From the NCBI RefSeq assembly GCF_900105005.1, contig NZ_LT629748.1, positions 1,984,001-2,048,000 on the forward strand: a DNA stretch of 64,000 nucleotides, given 5' to 3'. Positions 8,820 through 18,618 of the stretch are shown here, piece after piece. A program made the translations under genes and the position numbers. Positions within the stretch are counted from its first letter, which is position 1; each line of letters opens with the position of its first letter. The stretch is from Halopseudomonas litoralis. Lineage in GTDB: Bacteria; Pseudomonadota; Gammaproteobacteria; Pseudomonadales; Pseudomonadaceae. Below the pieces are notes generated by a model, which was not told the DNA's origin, did no database searches, and worked only from the letters and a program-made list of their open reading frames with translations.

Positions 8820-9308
8820 TCAGTCGTCCTCGCTGGTGCCCCAGATGGCCCGGGCCTTTTTTGACAGGGTCAGCAAGGCGGCTGCCTCCGCCAGAGCACG
8901 CTCTTTGCGCAGCAGCTCTTTTTCAAGTGAGCGGCTCTTCTTGCGCTCAGCTGTCAGCTGCGCCTTGTCAGCCGGATGGCCGCCAGCGCCCATGTTCTCG
9001 AAGGCCTCTTTCCAGGCCTCCAGTTGCTCCGGATACAAGCCATGCTCCCGGCAATAGGTCGAGCGTTCGGCCTCATTCATTGAGGCTGTCCGGATGACCG
9101 CCGCCAGCTTGGCACGGGCATCCCAACGATCCGGGCTGGACGGTTTGGATGGCACAAGAAATCCTCTGGTCTGAAACTGTTTTTTCCAAGCATACAAAGT
9201 TGGCTCCGAAACGCCGGTCTCTCGGCTCAGATGCGCAACACTCCGATTATGAGGCGGCATCATCTTCTTGACGGTCTGCTCTTTGAATTCCGGGCTGTAA
9301 CTGGGCAC
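8820..9308 (-). CDS. IS3-type transposase orfA (DNA-binding subunit)
   Basis: 162 residues with an N-terminal helix-turn-helix (residues 5-45: SPEFKEQTVKKM then VAHLSRETGVSEPTLYAWKK). A second region follows with STYCREHGLYPEQLEAWKEA, and a C-terminal basic coiled-coil-like segment (AERKKSRSLEKELLRKERAL) fits the leucine-zipper multimerisation region of IS3 OrfA proteins. It recognises the element ends. It is longer than typical OrfA (about 100 residues). Intact, and it lies 11 bases upstream of orfB on the same strand. Confidence 0.85.
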   Translation of the reverse strand: MPSYSPEFKEQTVKKMMPPHNRSVAHLSRETGVSEPTLYAWKKQFQTRGFLVPSKPSSPDRWDARAKLAAVIRTASMNEAERSTYCREHGLYPEQLEAWKEAFENMGAGGHPADKAQLTAERKKSRSLEKELLRKERALAEAAALLTLSKKARAIWGTSEDD

Positions 9309-9370
9309 TGAACCACTTCGTCCGCTCCCTCAAATATCAATGGTAAACGAGCGGACATCTATTGTGACTG

Positions 9371-9961
9371 AGGGGGCAGCAGAGCCTAGCCAAAGTTAGC
9401 AATAGATCCAGATGATATGCATATCACTGAATACACTGCCACTCTCATGTCTGAAAGATCCTGAGGACGCATTCATTTAATAGTATTAATATGCACATCT
9501 CTCGCAACTTAGAATTGCCACTGGTCGAATATTTAATTGACCCGCAAGTATCTGGTATCAATCGCTAATGAATAGCTGCAGATTTACATATAATGGAGCA
9601 AGGTGGTTACCTGATTATTAGGTCGCTTAGCACTAGCTTAGCTAGCTCATAGCGCGTTGCATTTTTGCGATGGAAATGACTCGGCAAAATATTCCGTACT
9701 TTTTCGAATTAGTTAACAAAATCATTAAATCAAATTTCACGACATTCTTGCAACAATATTGTAAGGATGCTTACTTATTTCAACGAACGAAACAAACACT
9801 CATAATCTTTCTTGTTTTCTATTTTAAGTATTACGCTGAACCCAAAATATAATATATAATTCGCATTAGAGATTAGAGATTAGAGATTAGAGGAGGATAG
9901 GTTAAACCCCAGCAGCATCAAACCTACGCCACATATCTATCTATTTATAAAAACACTTTAT
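9371..9961. other. AT-rich gap, no supportable gene
   Basis: About 590 bases between the IS3-type element and the hexapeptide acetyltransferase gene. Base composition is strongly AT-rich. One 60-codon plus-strand frame (9670-9852) has no recognisable features, no good ribosome site and typical random composition, so I do not call it. A four-unit 7-bp tandem repeat lies at the right end. The gap may be the remains of island sequence displaced by the insertion. Confidence 0.6.
9864..9891. repeat. Short tandem repeat, 4 x 7 bp (GATTAGA)
   Basis: Three perfect GATTAGA units preceded by one CATTAGA unit. They lie 70 bases beyond the stop codon of the minus-strand acetyltransferase gene, outside any coding frame. 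The unit length is not a multiple of three. It is the kind of tract prone to slippage, but no function is visible. Confidence 0.8.
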
Positions 9962-10414
9962 CTAAAGCCCCCCATCACCTCTAGATCTGATAACTCTTGC
10001 CGGGTTACCTGCGACAACCACGTTATCATTTACAGGTTTCGTTACAACACTACCAGCCGCCACAATCACCCCATTACCTAGTGTTACTCCTGGCAGTAAA
10101 ATAGCATTTGCACCAATCCAACAATCACTACCAATAACAACACTTTTTGTAATATGACCACGCAAACTTTCAACATCGATGCCAGCATCAAATACTGATA
10201 CATTTCGGGAAAATACAACTCTAGACCCTACTACAACCGCGCCTCTAGCTTGTATATAAACGCCAGGATTAAAGACAACACCCTCACCTAATTTAATATT
10301 TTTAAAATTTCCAGATGTGACCTTTCCATGTGCCTTGGCTTTCACTCCGACTTTAGCAGACACCAAAGCCGAATGGAAAGCCACGTTTAAATAAGACAAA
10401 ACTTTACTTATCAC
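9962..10414 (-). CDS. Left-handed beta-helix acetyltransferase (CysE/LacA-like)
   Basis: 150 residues made largely of hexapeptide repeats. The C-terminal half, with SDCWIGANAILLPGVTLG, IVAAGSVVTKPV and VVAGNPARVIRSR, is the classic acetyl-CoA-dependent O-acetyltransferase signature. Such small enzymes in polysaccharide clusters O-acetylate a sugar of the repeat unit or its precursor. The start at 10414 overlaps the end of the upstream glycosyltransferase gene by 11 bases, indicating co-translation. It is probably the last gene of its transcript, as only the AT-rich gap follows. Confidence 0.85.
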   Translation of the reverse strand: MISKVLSYLNVAFHSALVSAKVGVKAKAHGKVTSGNFKNIKLGEGVVFNPGVYIQARGAVVVGSRVVFSRNVSVFDAGIDVESLRGHITKSVVIGSDCWIGANAILLPGVTLGNGVIVAAGSVVTKPVNDNVVVAGNPARVIRSRGDGGL

Positions 10415-11528
10415 CTATCACCTCTAACATGTTTCTCATAAAGTATTCTCCAGCCATTTCGCTATAATCTCTTGCATAATAGGAGCTATTTATTATACTC
10501 TTCCGGCTCGCGATCCACTGCTCTATTTTGTTATGTAGATCAGATACATTGCCGACTTCAAAAAGATAACCATTAATTCCTTCTTCCACAATTTCGGCAG
10601 GTCCGGTTTCACAATCTGCGGCGATTATAGGCAATCCAGCTATGCATGCCTCGACAAGAACTGTTGGCAAACCTTCAAAGTAACTTGGCAGCAAAACAAC
10701 ATCGCTATTCATCATTAATAATAAGACATCCTTCCTTCTTCCAAGAAACTGAACCTTCCCATTTAAATCAGAATGATTTTTCACGTACTCAAACAATTCA
10801 GTATAGCAGGGACCGTCCCCGACAATTATATACTCATAGTCTACATTTTTAAGTTTTGCTAGTGCATCTAGAGCCAAGAACAACCCTTTCTCCCTAGATA
10901 GCCGCCCGACCGATATGAATTTTATTTTTTTCTTGCTGAAATCTTTCTTATTTAACAGGGCTAAATCTGTACTTTTATAAATAAGATTTGGGCTATACAT
11001 GGCTTTACCCCCAAACCCCTTTAGAAACCCTCGCATTTCGTTAACAGCCCCCCTGGAGACACAAAAGTACGCATTTGTAAATATCGAGAAGAATTTTTTT
11101 AGCATCAAGTGCAAAAGCCAAACTTTTGTATATTCATTCTTTAGAGAACTTACTGGACTTGAGTGCTCCCATGATATAACTTTCTTTCTAAATTGTAATT
11201 CAAACATCTTCCCCAACGCTAGCCAATATGAGTTATGCGCTTGAACACCTATAAAACAATCAAAATCTTTCCTAATCAATTCTCGGGCCCATTTCAGCCT
11301 TGATTTATTTGAGCCCCTTTGTAAAAATACAACTGCGTCGGAAAACTGACTACTTACGGTCTGATCAACCTCGGTGTCAGTTGCAATAAAAACATGGCCT
11401 CCTTTATCAATCAGATAATTTACAATATTGATTAAAGGTTTGAAATTAGGATAATTATTTATCTTAGGAAAAAAGAACAGAAACTTCAATATCGCATCCA
11501 CCCAAGAAAGATTGACCTTGTTCGGCAA
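10404..11528 (-). CDS. GT4-family glycosyltransferase
   Basis: 374 residues. The C-terminal donor-binding half shows IKFISVGRLSREKGLFLALDAL, then YIIVGDGPCY, and the EX7E motif region SYFEGLPTVLVEACIAGLPI, all typical of GT4 retaining enzymes. The N-terminal half has AHNSYWLALG and SWEHSSP. The start appears to be a TTG at 11528, eleven bases after the flippase stop, without an obvious Shine-Dalgarno. Coupling to flippase translation may matter, and flippase frameshifting could therefore also reduce this gene. It overlaps the acetyltransferase gene downstream. Confidence 0.87.
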   Translation of the reverse strand: MPNKVNLSWVDAILKFLFFFPKINNYPNFKPLINIVNYLIDKGGHVFIATDTEVDQTVSSQFSDAVVFLQRGSNKSRLKWARELIRKDFDCFIGVQAHNSYWLALGKMFELQFRKKVISWEHSSPVSSLKNEYTKVWLLHLMLKKFFSIFTNAYFCVSRGAVNEMRGFLKGFGGKAMYSPNLIYKSTDLALLNKKDFSKKKIKFISVGRLSREKGLFLALDALAKLKNVDYEYIIVGDGPCYTELFEYVKNHSDLNGKVQFLGRRKDVLLLMMNSDVVLLPSYFEGLPTVLVEACIAGLPIIAADCETGPAEIVEEGINGYLFEVGNVSDLHNKIEQWIASRKSIINSSYYARDYSEMAGEYFMRNMLEVIGDK

Positions 11529-11539
11529 GCTGAAGGTAA

Positions 11540-13056
11540 TTAATCACGTTTGCTTAGCTTTCCCAATACATTTTTAGCTATATAAGCCTTCACCGTAGAA
11601 GAGCTAAAAGAAGAACAGACCAACAACATTACACCCATGATGATCACATAACCTAGACTTTGATATCGATTGTCGTACTCAAACTCAAATAGCAGGGTCA
11701 TACTTCCTATCAGCGACGCAGGCATTACAATAACCAATATATCTTTCACAATCCACTTCATATGTAAACCAGGCTCTAAACGGTGATGGACATAAGCGAG
11801 CCAAACAAACAAGTACGATGCACTTGTAATTAGCCACAGCCATCCCGTCCCGACTCCTCCATATACTGGAGCTATGTAAATCACACTTGGCGTGAGCACT
11901 AACAATAAAAAAATATTACCGATTAAATTATAGCGTACATCCCCTTTCGCATATTGCAAATAATACGGGAAAGCAATCAAGCATAGAATACCATTAGTGA
12001 TTGCATACAACTTCAGTATCGGAGCAACGCTCTCTGCCAGAGCTATGTCACCTGTCCATAAGAATAGAAGCGGCTTCGCACAAACGACCATTGTTATAGC
12101 GACAGTTCCCGCAAATACCGTAACCACTTGTGTCGAGTCACGATAAATCTTTATCATTTCATTTTTTCTATCTTCGGCTTGCAGCCTCGCCATTCTGGGC
12201 ATAATAGCTTTACTTACCGGTCCGCTAATTGACATAATTCCACCTGCCACTAAAACCCCAAGTGTAAAGTATCCGTACTCATCTAGAGGTAATATTCCAG
12301 ACAGTGAAAGCTTATCCATCTGTATTACGACAACCCATAATGCTGAAGTAAAAGCTATTGTTAATGCAAACCTCAACACTGGCAGAATTGACTTGAGAGA
12401 GTACCCAATACTCTGGGAGAGAGTTTCCTTATTAGGCAATAGCGATCTACCTTTCAATAATAATCCAAAAAACTCTAAAATCGCTACTATAAGCTGATGT
12501 AAAAAAAAGACCAACGGAGTAAATCCTAAGAAAAACATGACAGGTAACACAATAACAAATCGCAAGGTAGCAATGAGGCTGTTGAATCCACTAAGCCAGA
12601 CAAACTGTTCATTGCCCGTGACAACCCCTCGATATAGCCCACAAACCCAACGGAGCGCCACACTAATAGATATGATCTGTACCGCTATTATCACATCACC
12701 CACCGGTAACTCGTTAACATTAAGCCATCGAGTGGCTATCTCGGCAGATGAGAGAAATAACCCCCCCCCCCAAGCAGAGCTGTCACTATAAAAATAAAAC
12801 TTAGTGCACGAAATAACTTTCTATAATTCAGTGCAGATGTAGCTCCCCCTAGATACCTCGCTGTTTCGCGACTAATGGTAGGAGTAAGCCCTATATCAAG
12901 AAGACTAAACAATGCTTGCAGCATTGTAAAAAACCCAACCAAACCGTATGCCTCTGCCCCCATATATTTTATATATAATGGAAATGTCAAAATCCCAACA
13001 GCAGTCACATATATCTGGCTGGCATAATTGAAAACTATATTTTTCTTATACGACAA
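11540..13056 (-). pseudogene. wzx: Wzx-type flippase, frameshifted at a poly-G tract (possibly phase-variable)
   Basis: Two frames together encode a 505-residue MATE/MOP-superfamily polysaccharide flippase. The first (13056 to 12736) starts SYKKNIVFNYASQIYVTAVG and the second continues to 11540 with about ten further membrane spans. They are joined at a run of 11 G on the coding strand (12761-12771). With 11 G the protein stops after about 106 residues. Twelve or nine G would restore one full frame through LFLSSAEIATRWLNV. The protein would move undecaprenyl-linked repeat units across the inner membrane. The first start is TTG. Whether this is a real off state or an assembly or base-calling error cannot be told from one sequence. 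Confidence 0.8.
12761..12771. repeat. Homopolymer tract (11 C on plus, 11 G on coding strand) inside wzx
   Basis: An uninterrupted run of 11 identical bases within the flippase gene, encoding glycines after LIVTALL-type residues at the end of a membrane span. Its length determines whether the two halves of wzx are in frame. It stands out because the surrounding gene is AT-rich and has no other long G or C run. Confidence 0.95.
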
Positions 13057-13122
13057 TTCAAAACCTTATTTAATATGGAGTATAAGCTTTTAGCTACACG
13101 CATCCTTGTCACATCGTTCTAA

Positions 13123-14259
13123 GGAAGGTCTGAAGAGCAAGCTCTTCCGGCAGCCATCCTGGCCATTGTTCTCAAGAAATCATTTTCAGAACGACTTCAC
13201 CGTAATCGGTCACGATTTTGGCGCCTATCGGCGTGATTTGAGCCGTTTAGGCTACCGTACCCGCAACTGCGGGCGGATTTACCCTGTGGTTAATAGCTGT
13301 TTCCTGGCCATCCATAGATTGGCCAAGGCAAACAAGGTGTGCAGCTGAGCCGTGTTTTTGGCTAAGCCTTTGTACCGCACCTTGGTAAACCCGAACTGGA
13401 ACTTGATCACCCTGAACGGGTGCTCAACCTTGGCCCGCGTACTCGCTTTGGCCCGCTCAATGCGGCGCAAGCCTTTCTCGATCAGCTTGGTTTTGCTCAG
13501 CGATTTGAGTTTGCCGGGGCGCATGGCGATTGACCAGATCATCTGCTTGCGATCCTTGTGCTCATCACGCTTGTGAACGCCGGTATAGCCGGCGTCACCG
13601 CATACGTGGGTTTTTTTCGCCATGCAGCAGTTTATCTACCTGGGTGACATCAGCTGCATTGGCCGCCGTCCCCACTAGACTGTGAACCAGTCCGGTGTCA
13701 GCATCAACGCCAATGTGCGCCTTCATCCCAAAGTAGTATTGGTTACCCTTCTTGGTCTGATACATCTCGGGATCGCGTTTACCCTCTTCGTTCTTGGTCG
13801 AGCTGGGCGCGTAGATGATAGTCGCATCGACCACGGTGCGGTGGCGCAGCATGAGTCCGTGCTCGGTCAAGTAGCGATTGACTACTTCAAACAACGCCGT
13901 GGACAGGCCGAAGCGTTCCAACAATCGACGGAAGTTAAGGATGGTTGTTTCATAAAGAGCTTCTTCCATCGCCGGATCGCTGTAGCCAAACCAGTTCTGC
14001 ATCAGATGCACCCGCAACATGGCTTCCAGCGGTTAGGCCGGTCGACCACCTTCACCCTTGGGGTAGCGCGGATCGATCAGAGCCAGCAGGGGTTTCCATG
14101 GAACGACCTGATCCATCTCTTTAAGAAAGCGCTCTCGGCGGGTCTGCTTAGGTTTACCGGCGTATTCTGCGTCAGCGAAGCTCATCTGTTTCATGCAGCG
14201 ATCTCGAAAAATAATGCTGCGCCATTTTGACCTTTCAGAAAGTCTTTTTCAGACCTTCC
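13123..14259 (-). mobile_element. Degenerate IS5-family element with CTAA target duplication
   Basis: 1137 bases bounded by 12-bp terminal inverted repeats, GGAAGGTCTGAA at 13123-13134 and its complement at 14248-14259. Each end is flanked by CTAA (13119-13122 and 14260-14263), matching the short YTAR duplications known for IS5-group elements. The transposase inside is broken twice. The element inserted into the last codons of wbpP and separates it from wzx. Confidence 0.88.
13279..14194 (-). pseudogene. IS5-family transposase, broken by a stop codon and a frameshift
   Basis: The frame begins with ATG at 14194 (MKQMSFADAEYAGKPKQTRR). It meets an in-frame TAA at 14033-14035 within GRPA-stop-PLEAM and resumes as [20 protein letters not shown]. 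It shifts frame near 13600-13620 and continues to 13279. DDE residues are still recognisable: Asp in [12 protein letters not shown], Asp in [12 protein letters not shown], and Glu in KVEHPFRVIKFQFG. Two lesions make activity very unlikely unless a related intact copy acts in trans. Confidence 0.88.
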
Positions 14260-15289
14260 CTAAAGCCTTTGCAAAACTTATATACCACGGCATTGCTTTG
14301 GCAATCCCATCTTCAATTATATACTTAGGCTTGTAACCCAATAGCGATATAGCTTTACTCACATCTGCTTGTGAATGGCGTACATCGCCAGCTCTGAAAT
14401 CACTATAATTCGGTGCTTTCCTATATTTAGTACCGTTCATTTCAAGCGCCAATTGAATCGCGCAAAAAAGCTGGTTTAATGTGGTGCGGTCGCCCAGCGC
14501 GACGTTATACACCTGGTTTCGGGCGTCCGTACTCATGGCGGTTGCTGCTAGTAAATTCATTTGAACCGTATTGTCGATGTAGCAGAAATCGCGGCTGGTC
14601 TCACCATCTCCGTTGATAAATACGTCTTCGCCCTTGATCATCGCGGCGGTCCATTTTGGAATGACTGCTGCGTAGGCACCTTCAGGGTCTTGCCTTCTGC
14701 CAAACACGTTAAAATAACGCAGGCCGATAGTCTGGAAGCCATAGGTTTTGGCAAATACGTCAGCGTACAGCTCGTTGACGTATTTGGTGACGGCATAAGG
14801 CGACAATGGCCTACCGATTACATCTTCTACTTTTGGTAGACCCGGATGATCCCCATAAGTGGAGCTGCTGGCAGCGTATGTGAAGCTTTGTACCTTGGCA
14901 TCGCGTGCAGCCACAAGCATGTTTAGAAAACCGTCAATATTGGTTGCGTTGGTTGTTATCGGATCGTTTATGGAGCGAGGTACTGAGCCCAAGGCAGCTT
15001 GGTGTAGCACGTAGTCAACCCCTTCGCATGCTTTGTTGCAATCATCAAGATTGCGAATATCGCCTTCGATGAATTGAAAGCGGGCCCATTGGTCCGCGGT
15101 GACGAGGCTTTGTACTTCGTCCAGATTGCGCTGGTGACCGGTGACGAAGTTGTCGAGACCGATTATGTGCTGGTCCAGTTTGAGCAGGGTTTCCAGCAAG
15201 TTGGAGCCGATGAAGCCGGCTACGCCGGTAACTAGCCAAGTCTTCGGGCTGGCTGGTAGTTCTTCAAGCAATTGTTCGTAGCGAGTCAT
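14249..15289 (-). CDS. wbpP: UDP-N-acetylglucosamine 4-epimerase WbpP
   Basis: 346 residues. This short-chain dehydrogenase interconverts UDP-GlcNAc and UDP-GalNAc and is recognisable as close to P. aeruginosa O6 WbpP. The N-terminal NAD site is [14 protein letters not shown]. The catalytic region has [13 protein letters not shown] and [11 protein letters not shown] (YXXXK). The substrate loop has [13 protein letters not shown], and [14 protein letters not shown] lies further on. The last three codons (GKV) and the stop come from the IS5-type element; before insertion the tail would have read ERCDKDACS. That tail lies outside the fold, so activity is probably kept. Its product is oxidised by WbpO encoded 65 bases upstream. 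Confidence 0.93.
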   Translation of the reverse strand: MTRYEQLLEELPASPKTWLVTGVAGFIGSNLLETLLKLDQHIIGLDNFVTGHQRNLDEVQSLVTADQWARFQFIEGDIRNLDDCNKACEGVDYVLHQAALGSVPRSINDPITTNATNIDGFLNMLVAARDAKVQSFTYAASSSTYGDHPGLPKVEDVIGRPLSPYAVTKYVNELYADVFAKTYGFQTIGLRYFNVFGRRQDPEGAYAAVIPKWTAAMIKGEDVFINGDGETSRDFCYIDNTVQMNLLAATAMSTDARNQVYNVALGDRTTLNQLFCAIQLALEMNGTKYRKAPNYSDFRAGDVRHSQADVSKAISLLGYKPKYIIEDGIAKAMPWYISFAKALGKV

Positions 15290-15354
15290 TAGTAGTTCTT
15301 CGTGTTCGAATTGGCTGAGAGGTTAGGCCGGAAGGGGCTCGGCCTTCCTATGTA

Positions 15355-16632
15355 TCAGAGGCGCAGATCAGACTCTTGGGAAGAAAGCAAGTATTTCAGG
15401 TCGTAGAGAACGTGCTCTGCTTTGCCGAAACGGCGGATATTTTCCGCGCCGAGCTCCCTGAATTGATTATGCCCTACGGCAATGATGATGCCATCGTAGC
15501 CGTCGATTGCAGGCTCTTCTACCGGGGTTATGCTGTATTCATGTTGAGCTTCTGCCGCAGACACCCATGGATCATACACTTCAACCTCTATATTGTATTC
15601 GCCCAGTTCTTTGACGATATCCACTACTTTGGTATTGCGCAGATCGGGGCAGTTTTCCTTGAATGTGAGCCCCATGATCAGTACCTTGGCGCCATCAACA
15701 TGGATGCGCTTTTTCATCATGCATTTGACCAACTGCGATACAACATAAGCACCCATGCTGTCGTTCAGGCGGCGACCGGCCAGGATGATTTCGGGGTGGT
15801 GGCCGATGGATTGGGCTTTGTGGGTCAGGTAGTAAGGGTCGACGCCGATGCAGTGACCTCCGACCAAGCCCGGACGGAATGGCAGGAAGTTCCATTTAGT
15901 ACCTGCTGCCTCTAGAACGGCTTCTGTGTCGATGCCCATTTTGTTGAAGATCACGGCTAATTCATTGATCAAAGCAATGTTCAGGTCGCGCTGGGTATTT
16001 TCAATGACCTTCGCGGCTTCGGCCACTTTGATGCTGGTGGCTTTATGGGTGCCAGCAGTAATAATTTCGTTGTACAGCGCGTCTACGAGGTCTGCCACCT
16101 CGGGCGTAGAGCCGGACGTAACCTTCTTGATGTTGGTGACGCGGTGCTCTTTGTCACCGGGGTTGATGCGCTCGGGGCTGTAACCGGCGAAAAAATCCAC
16201 ATTGTATTTGAGGCCGGAGACCTTCTCCAGTACGGGTATGCATTCTTCTTCCGTTGCACCAGGGTAAACTGTGGATTCGTAGATGACGATGTCCCCCTTC
16301 TTCAGGCTCTTTCCGATGGTTTCAGATGCCTTGCATAGAGGCGTCAGATCGGGACGTTTGTGTTCATCGATTGGTGTTGGGACTGTGACTATGTAAACGT
16401 TGGCTGCTTCGAGATCTGCGGGTGTTGCAGTGTATGACAGCTGAGCAGCCTCTTTCATCTCTTCGTCGTCCACTTCCAACGTGCTGTCGTGGCCTGCGCT
16501 CAGGGCATTGATGCGGGATTGGTTGATATCAAAGCCGATGACTGGGCGCTTTTTGCCGAATTCTACGGCTAAGGGCAGGCCAACGTAGCCAAGGCCGATA
16601 ACGGCGAGTTTGATGTCTTCCAGTTTGAGCAT
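15355..16632 (-). CDS. wbpO: UDP-N-acetyl-D-galactosamine 6-dehydrogenase WbpO/TviB
   Basis: 425 residues, a UDP-sugar dehydrogenase making UDP-GalNAcA with two NAD. The N-terminal Rossmann motif is [18 protein letters not shown]. The catalytic Cys lies in [16 protein letters not shown] and the central [15 protein letters not shown] helix is present. The C-terminal UDP-binding domain has [16 protein letters not shown]. Length and motifs match the WbpO/TviB/VipA group rather than UDP-glucose dehydrogenases. It lies with wbpP and glmS in one minus-strand run, consistent with a pathway from fructose-6-phosphate to a galactosaminuronic acid donor. Confidence 0.93.
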   Translation of the reverse strand: MLKLEDIKLAVIGLGYVGLPLAVEFGKKRPVIGFDINQSRINALSAGHDSTLEVDDEEMKEAAQLSYTATPADLEAANVYIVTVPTPIDEHKRPDLTPLCKASETIGKSLKKGDIVIYESTVYPGATEEECIPVLEKVSGLKYNVDFFAGYSPERINPGDKEHRVTNIKKVTSGSTPEVADLVDALYNEIITAGTHKATSIKVAEAAKVIENTQRDLNIALINELAVIFNKMGIDTEAVLEAAGTKWNFLPFRPGLVGGHCIGVDPYYLTHKAQSIGHHPEIILAGRRLNDSMGAYVVSQLVKCMMKKRIHVDGAKVLIMGLTFKENCPDLRNTKVVDIVKELGEYNIEVEVYDPWVSAAEAQHEYSITPVEEPAIDGYDGIIIAVGHNQFRELGAENIRRFGKAEHVLYDLKYLLSSQESDLRL

Positions 16633-16678
16633 GATTTGTATCCAGTTGGTTCAAAAGTTAGGTAATTGAAGTTTGGGC

Positions 16679-16705
16679 TATCGCGGCCAAGGCCGCTCCC
16701 ACAAG
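16679..16705. repeat. Second-family pseudomonad REP (CGCGGCCAAGGCCGCTCCCACA type)
   Basis: An imperfect palindrome, TCGCGGCCAAGGCCGCTCCC, with the CTCCCACA tail seen in REPs of many Pseudomonas species. It lies in the 90-base gap between wbpO and glmS, so it is transcribed within the operon. A damaged relative occurs near 47056-47098 between the small gene and pdxB. The family differs from the more abundant REP elsewhere in the window. Confidence 0.7.
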
Positions 16706-16724
16706 AGTGGCGCGGGGCTGCGAC

Positions 16725-18554
16725 TTATTCTACGGTGACGGACTTGGCCAGGTTTCTGGGCTTGTCTACGTCGGTGCCTTTTACCAGTGCTACGTGGTAG
16801 CTGAGTAGCTGCAGTGGAATGGTGTAGATGATGGGGGATACGGCTTCGTAAACCCAGGGCATCTTGATGTGGGTGATACCGTCACCATTGTCCAGATCGG
16901 CCCTTTCACATGCGAAATTGATCAACTGGCCACCGCGAGCACGGACTTCCTGCAGGTTGGATTTGAGTTTTTCCAGCAGGCTATCGCTTGGGGCGACGCT
17001 AACTACGGGCATGTCTTCGTCTACCAGTGCCAGAGGGCCATGTTTGAGTTCGCCGGCAGCGTAGGCTTCGGCATGAATGTAGGAAATTTCCTTGAGCTTG
17101 AGCGCTCCTTCCATGGCGATGGGGTAATGGGTGCCGCGGCCGAGGAACAGTGCATGGTGCTTGTTGGCGAAGCTCGCAGCCAGCGTTTCGATTTTGCTGT
17201 CCAACTCTAGAGCCTGCGCGACGAGAGCTGGCAGGTTGCGCAATGCACGGATGTTGGCAGCAATCAGTTCGTTGGCACGACCGCGTTCTTGAGCCAGTGC
17301 TGTTGTCAGCCACAGCAAAGCCACTAGCTGGGTAGTGAATGCTTTGGTGGAGGCAACACCGATTTCCGGGCCGGCCTGGGTCAACAGGCGCCAATCAGCT
17401 TCGCGCACCAACGAGCTGCCGGCCACGTTGCAGATGGCCAGAGTACTCAAATAGCCCTGAGGCTTGGCGTGACGTAGTGCGGCCAAGGTGTCGGCGGTTT
17501 CACCGGATTGGGAAATGGTAATAAGGAGGGTATTTGGCGGCACAGCTACCTGACGGTAGCGGAACTCGCTTGCTACTTCTACCTGACATGGCAGGCCGGC
17601 TTGTTCTTCTATCCAATATCTGGCGACAAGCCCAGCATGGTAGCTGGTGCCGCAGGCGACGATATGGATGTTTTCGATATCCTTGAGGCGGCTTTCTGCA
17701 TCCGGGCCGAGGATAGCTGTAAGAACGTGGTCGTCGCCCAAGGTGCCGCTCAGGGTGTTGGTGATGGCGGCGGGCTGCTCGTAGATTTCTTTGAGCATGT
17801 AGTGGCGGTACTCGCCCTTGTCCAGACTGTGGGCGGCGTGTTCATAACGCAGCACGGCGTAATCTACAGGCTCGTTGCGTTTGTTCCAGATGTCGCGGCT
17901 TTCCACGGTCAGGCGGGCGTGGTCGCCTTCGTCCAGGTAGACGAATTGGTCGGTGACCTGCAACAGCGCCAGCGGGTCGGAGGAGATATAGCGCTCTTCG
18001 CTGCCCTCGCCTATCACCAGTGGACTGCCCATACGGGCGCAATATAAGGTATCGGGTTCGTCTTGATGAATGACACCTAATGCATAAGCGCCGTGCAACT
18101 CAGACAAGGTGGTGCGGAAGGCGCACAGTAGGTTCTTCTTTTGCGCGTAGTAGTGGGCCAACAGGTGGGCGACTACTTCAGTGTCGGTCTCGGAGGTAAA
18201 GGTATAACCCAGATCGATGAGTTTTTTGCGCAGGGAGCTGTGGTTTTCGATGATGCCGTTGTGCACTACGGCCAGGCGCTCGGATACGTGCGGATGGGCG
18301 TTGTGTTCGGCAGGTTTGCCGTGGGTGGCCCAGCGGGTGTGGGCGATGCCCAGATGACCGTAGGCTGGGGAGAGTTCCAGGGCTTTTTCAAGCTCGGCCA
18401 CTTTGCCGGCGGCGCGTACGCGTTTGATTCCGTTGCCAGTGGCCAGTACGGCTACGCCGGCTGAGTCATAGCCGCGGTATTCGAGGCGGCGCAGCCCTTC
18501 GATGAGGATGGGGGTGATGTTGCGTTTGGCTATGGCGCCTACGATTCCGCACAT
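16725..18554 (-). CDS. glmS: Glutamine-fructose-6-phosphate aminotransferase GlmS
   Basis: 609 residues, full length. It converts fructose-6-phosphate and glutamine to glucosamine-6-phosphate and glutamate. The N-terminal glutaminase has the nucleophile Cys-2 (MCGIVGAIAKR), HTRWATHGKPAEHNAHPH and HNGIIENH. Two SIS isomerase domains follow, with ACGTSYHAGLVARYW, TISQSGETADTLAAL and EISYIHAEAYAAGELKHGPL, ending KSVTVE. It is the first gene after the ops site, so hexosamine supply is co-regulated with the polysaccharide genes. Pseudomonads normally carry a glmS near the atp genes, so this may be a second, pathway-dedicated copy; that cannot be checked here. Confidence 0.96.
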   Translation of the reverse strand: MCGIVGAIAKRNITPILIEGLRRLEYRGYDSAGVAVLATGNGIKRVRAAGKVAELEKALELSPAYGHLGIAHTRWATHGKPAEHNAHPHVSERLAVVHNGIIENHSSLRKKLIDLGYTFTSETDTEVVAHLLAHYYAQKKNLLCAFRTTLSELHGAYALGVIHQDEPDTLYCARMGSPLVIGEGSEERYISSDPLALLQVTDQFVYLDEGDHARLTVESRDIWNKRNEPVDYAVLRYEHAAHSLDKGEYRHYMLKEIYEQPAAITNTLSGTLGDDHVLTAILGPDAESRLKDIENIHIVACGTSYHAGLVARYWIEEQAGLPCQVEVASEFRYRQVAVPPNTLLITISQSGETADTLAALRHAKPQGYLSTLAICNVAGSSLVREADWRLLTQAGPEIGVASTKAFTTQLVALLWLTTALAQERGRANELIAANIRALRNLPALVAQALELDSKIETLAASFANKHHALFLGRGTHYPIAMEGALKLKEISYIHAEAYAAGELKHGPLALVDEDMPVVSVAPSDSLLEKLKSNLQEVRARGGQLINFACERADLDNGDGITHIKMPWVYEAVSPIIYTIPLQLLSYHVALVKGTDVDKPRNLAKSVTVE

Positions 18555-18618
18555 TTTTTTGGGTTGTCCTGTTGTTGATTATTTGTTGGAGAGCAGCGTC
18601 CTTTCTGAGGGGCCTTTC

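Larger units (their letters stand above)
5856..9370 (-). mobile_element. IS3-family-like element interrupted by a group II intron
   Basis: Two transposase frames (orfA, orfB) lie on the minus strand between imperfect terminal inverted repeats. The left end reads TGTCAACAATGATGTCC (5856 on) and the right end, read inward, AGTCACAATAGATGTCC (about 9369 down). Removing the 1.88-kb intron leaves an element of about 1.64 kb, somewhat long for IS3. I could not find a clean target duplication. It sits between the amidotransferase gene and the hexapeptide acetyltransferase gene, so it may separate the island into two transcripts. End positions are accurate to a few bases. Confidence 0.75.

Noticed and set aside
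9670-9852. 60-codon frame in the AT-rich gap
   Set aside because: No ribosome site, no domain, and Phe/Lys/Ile-rich as expected of random AT-rich DNA.
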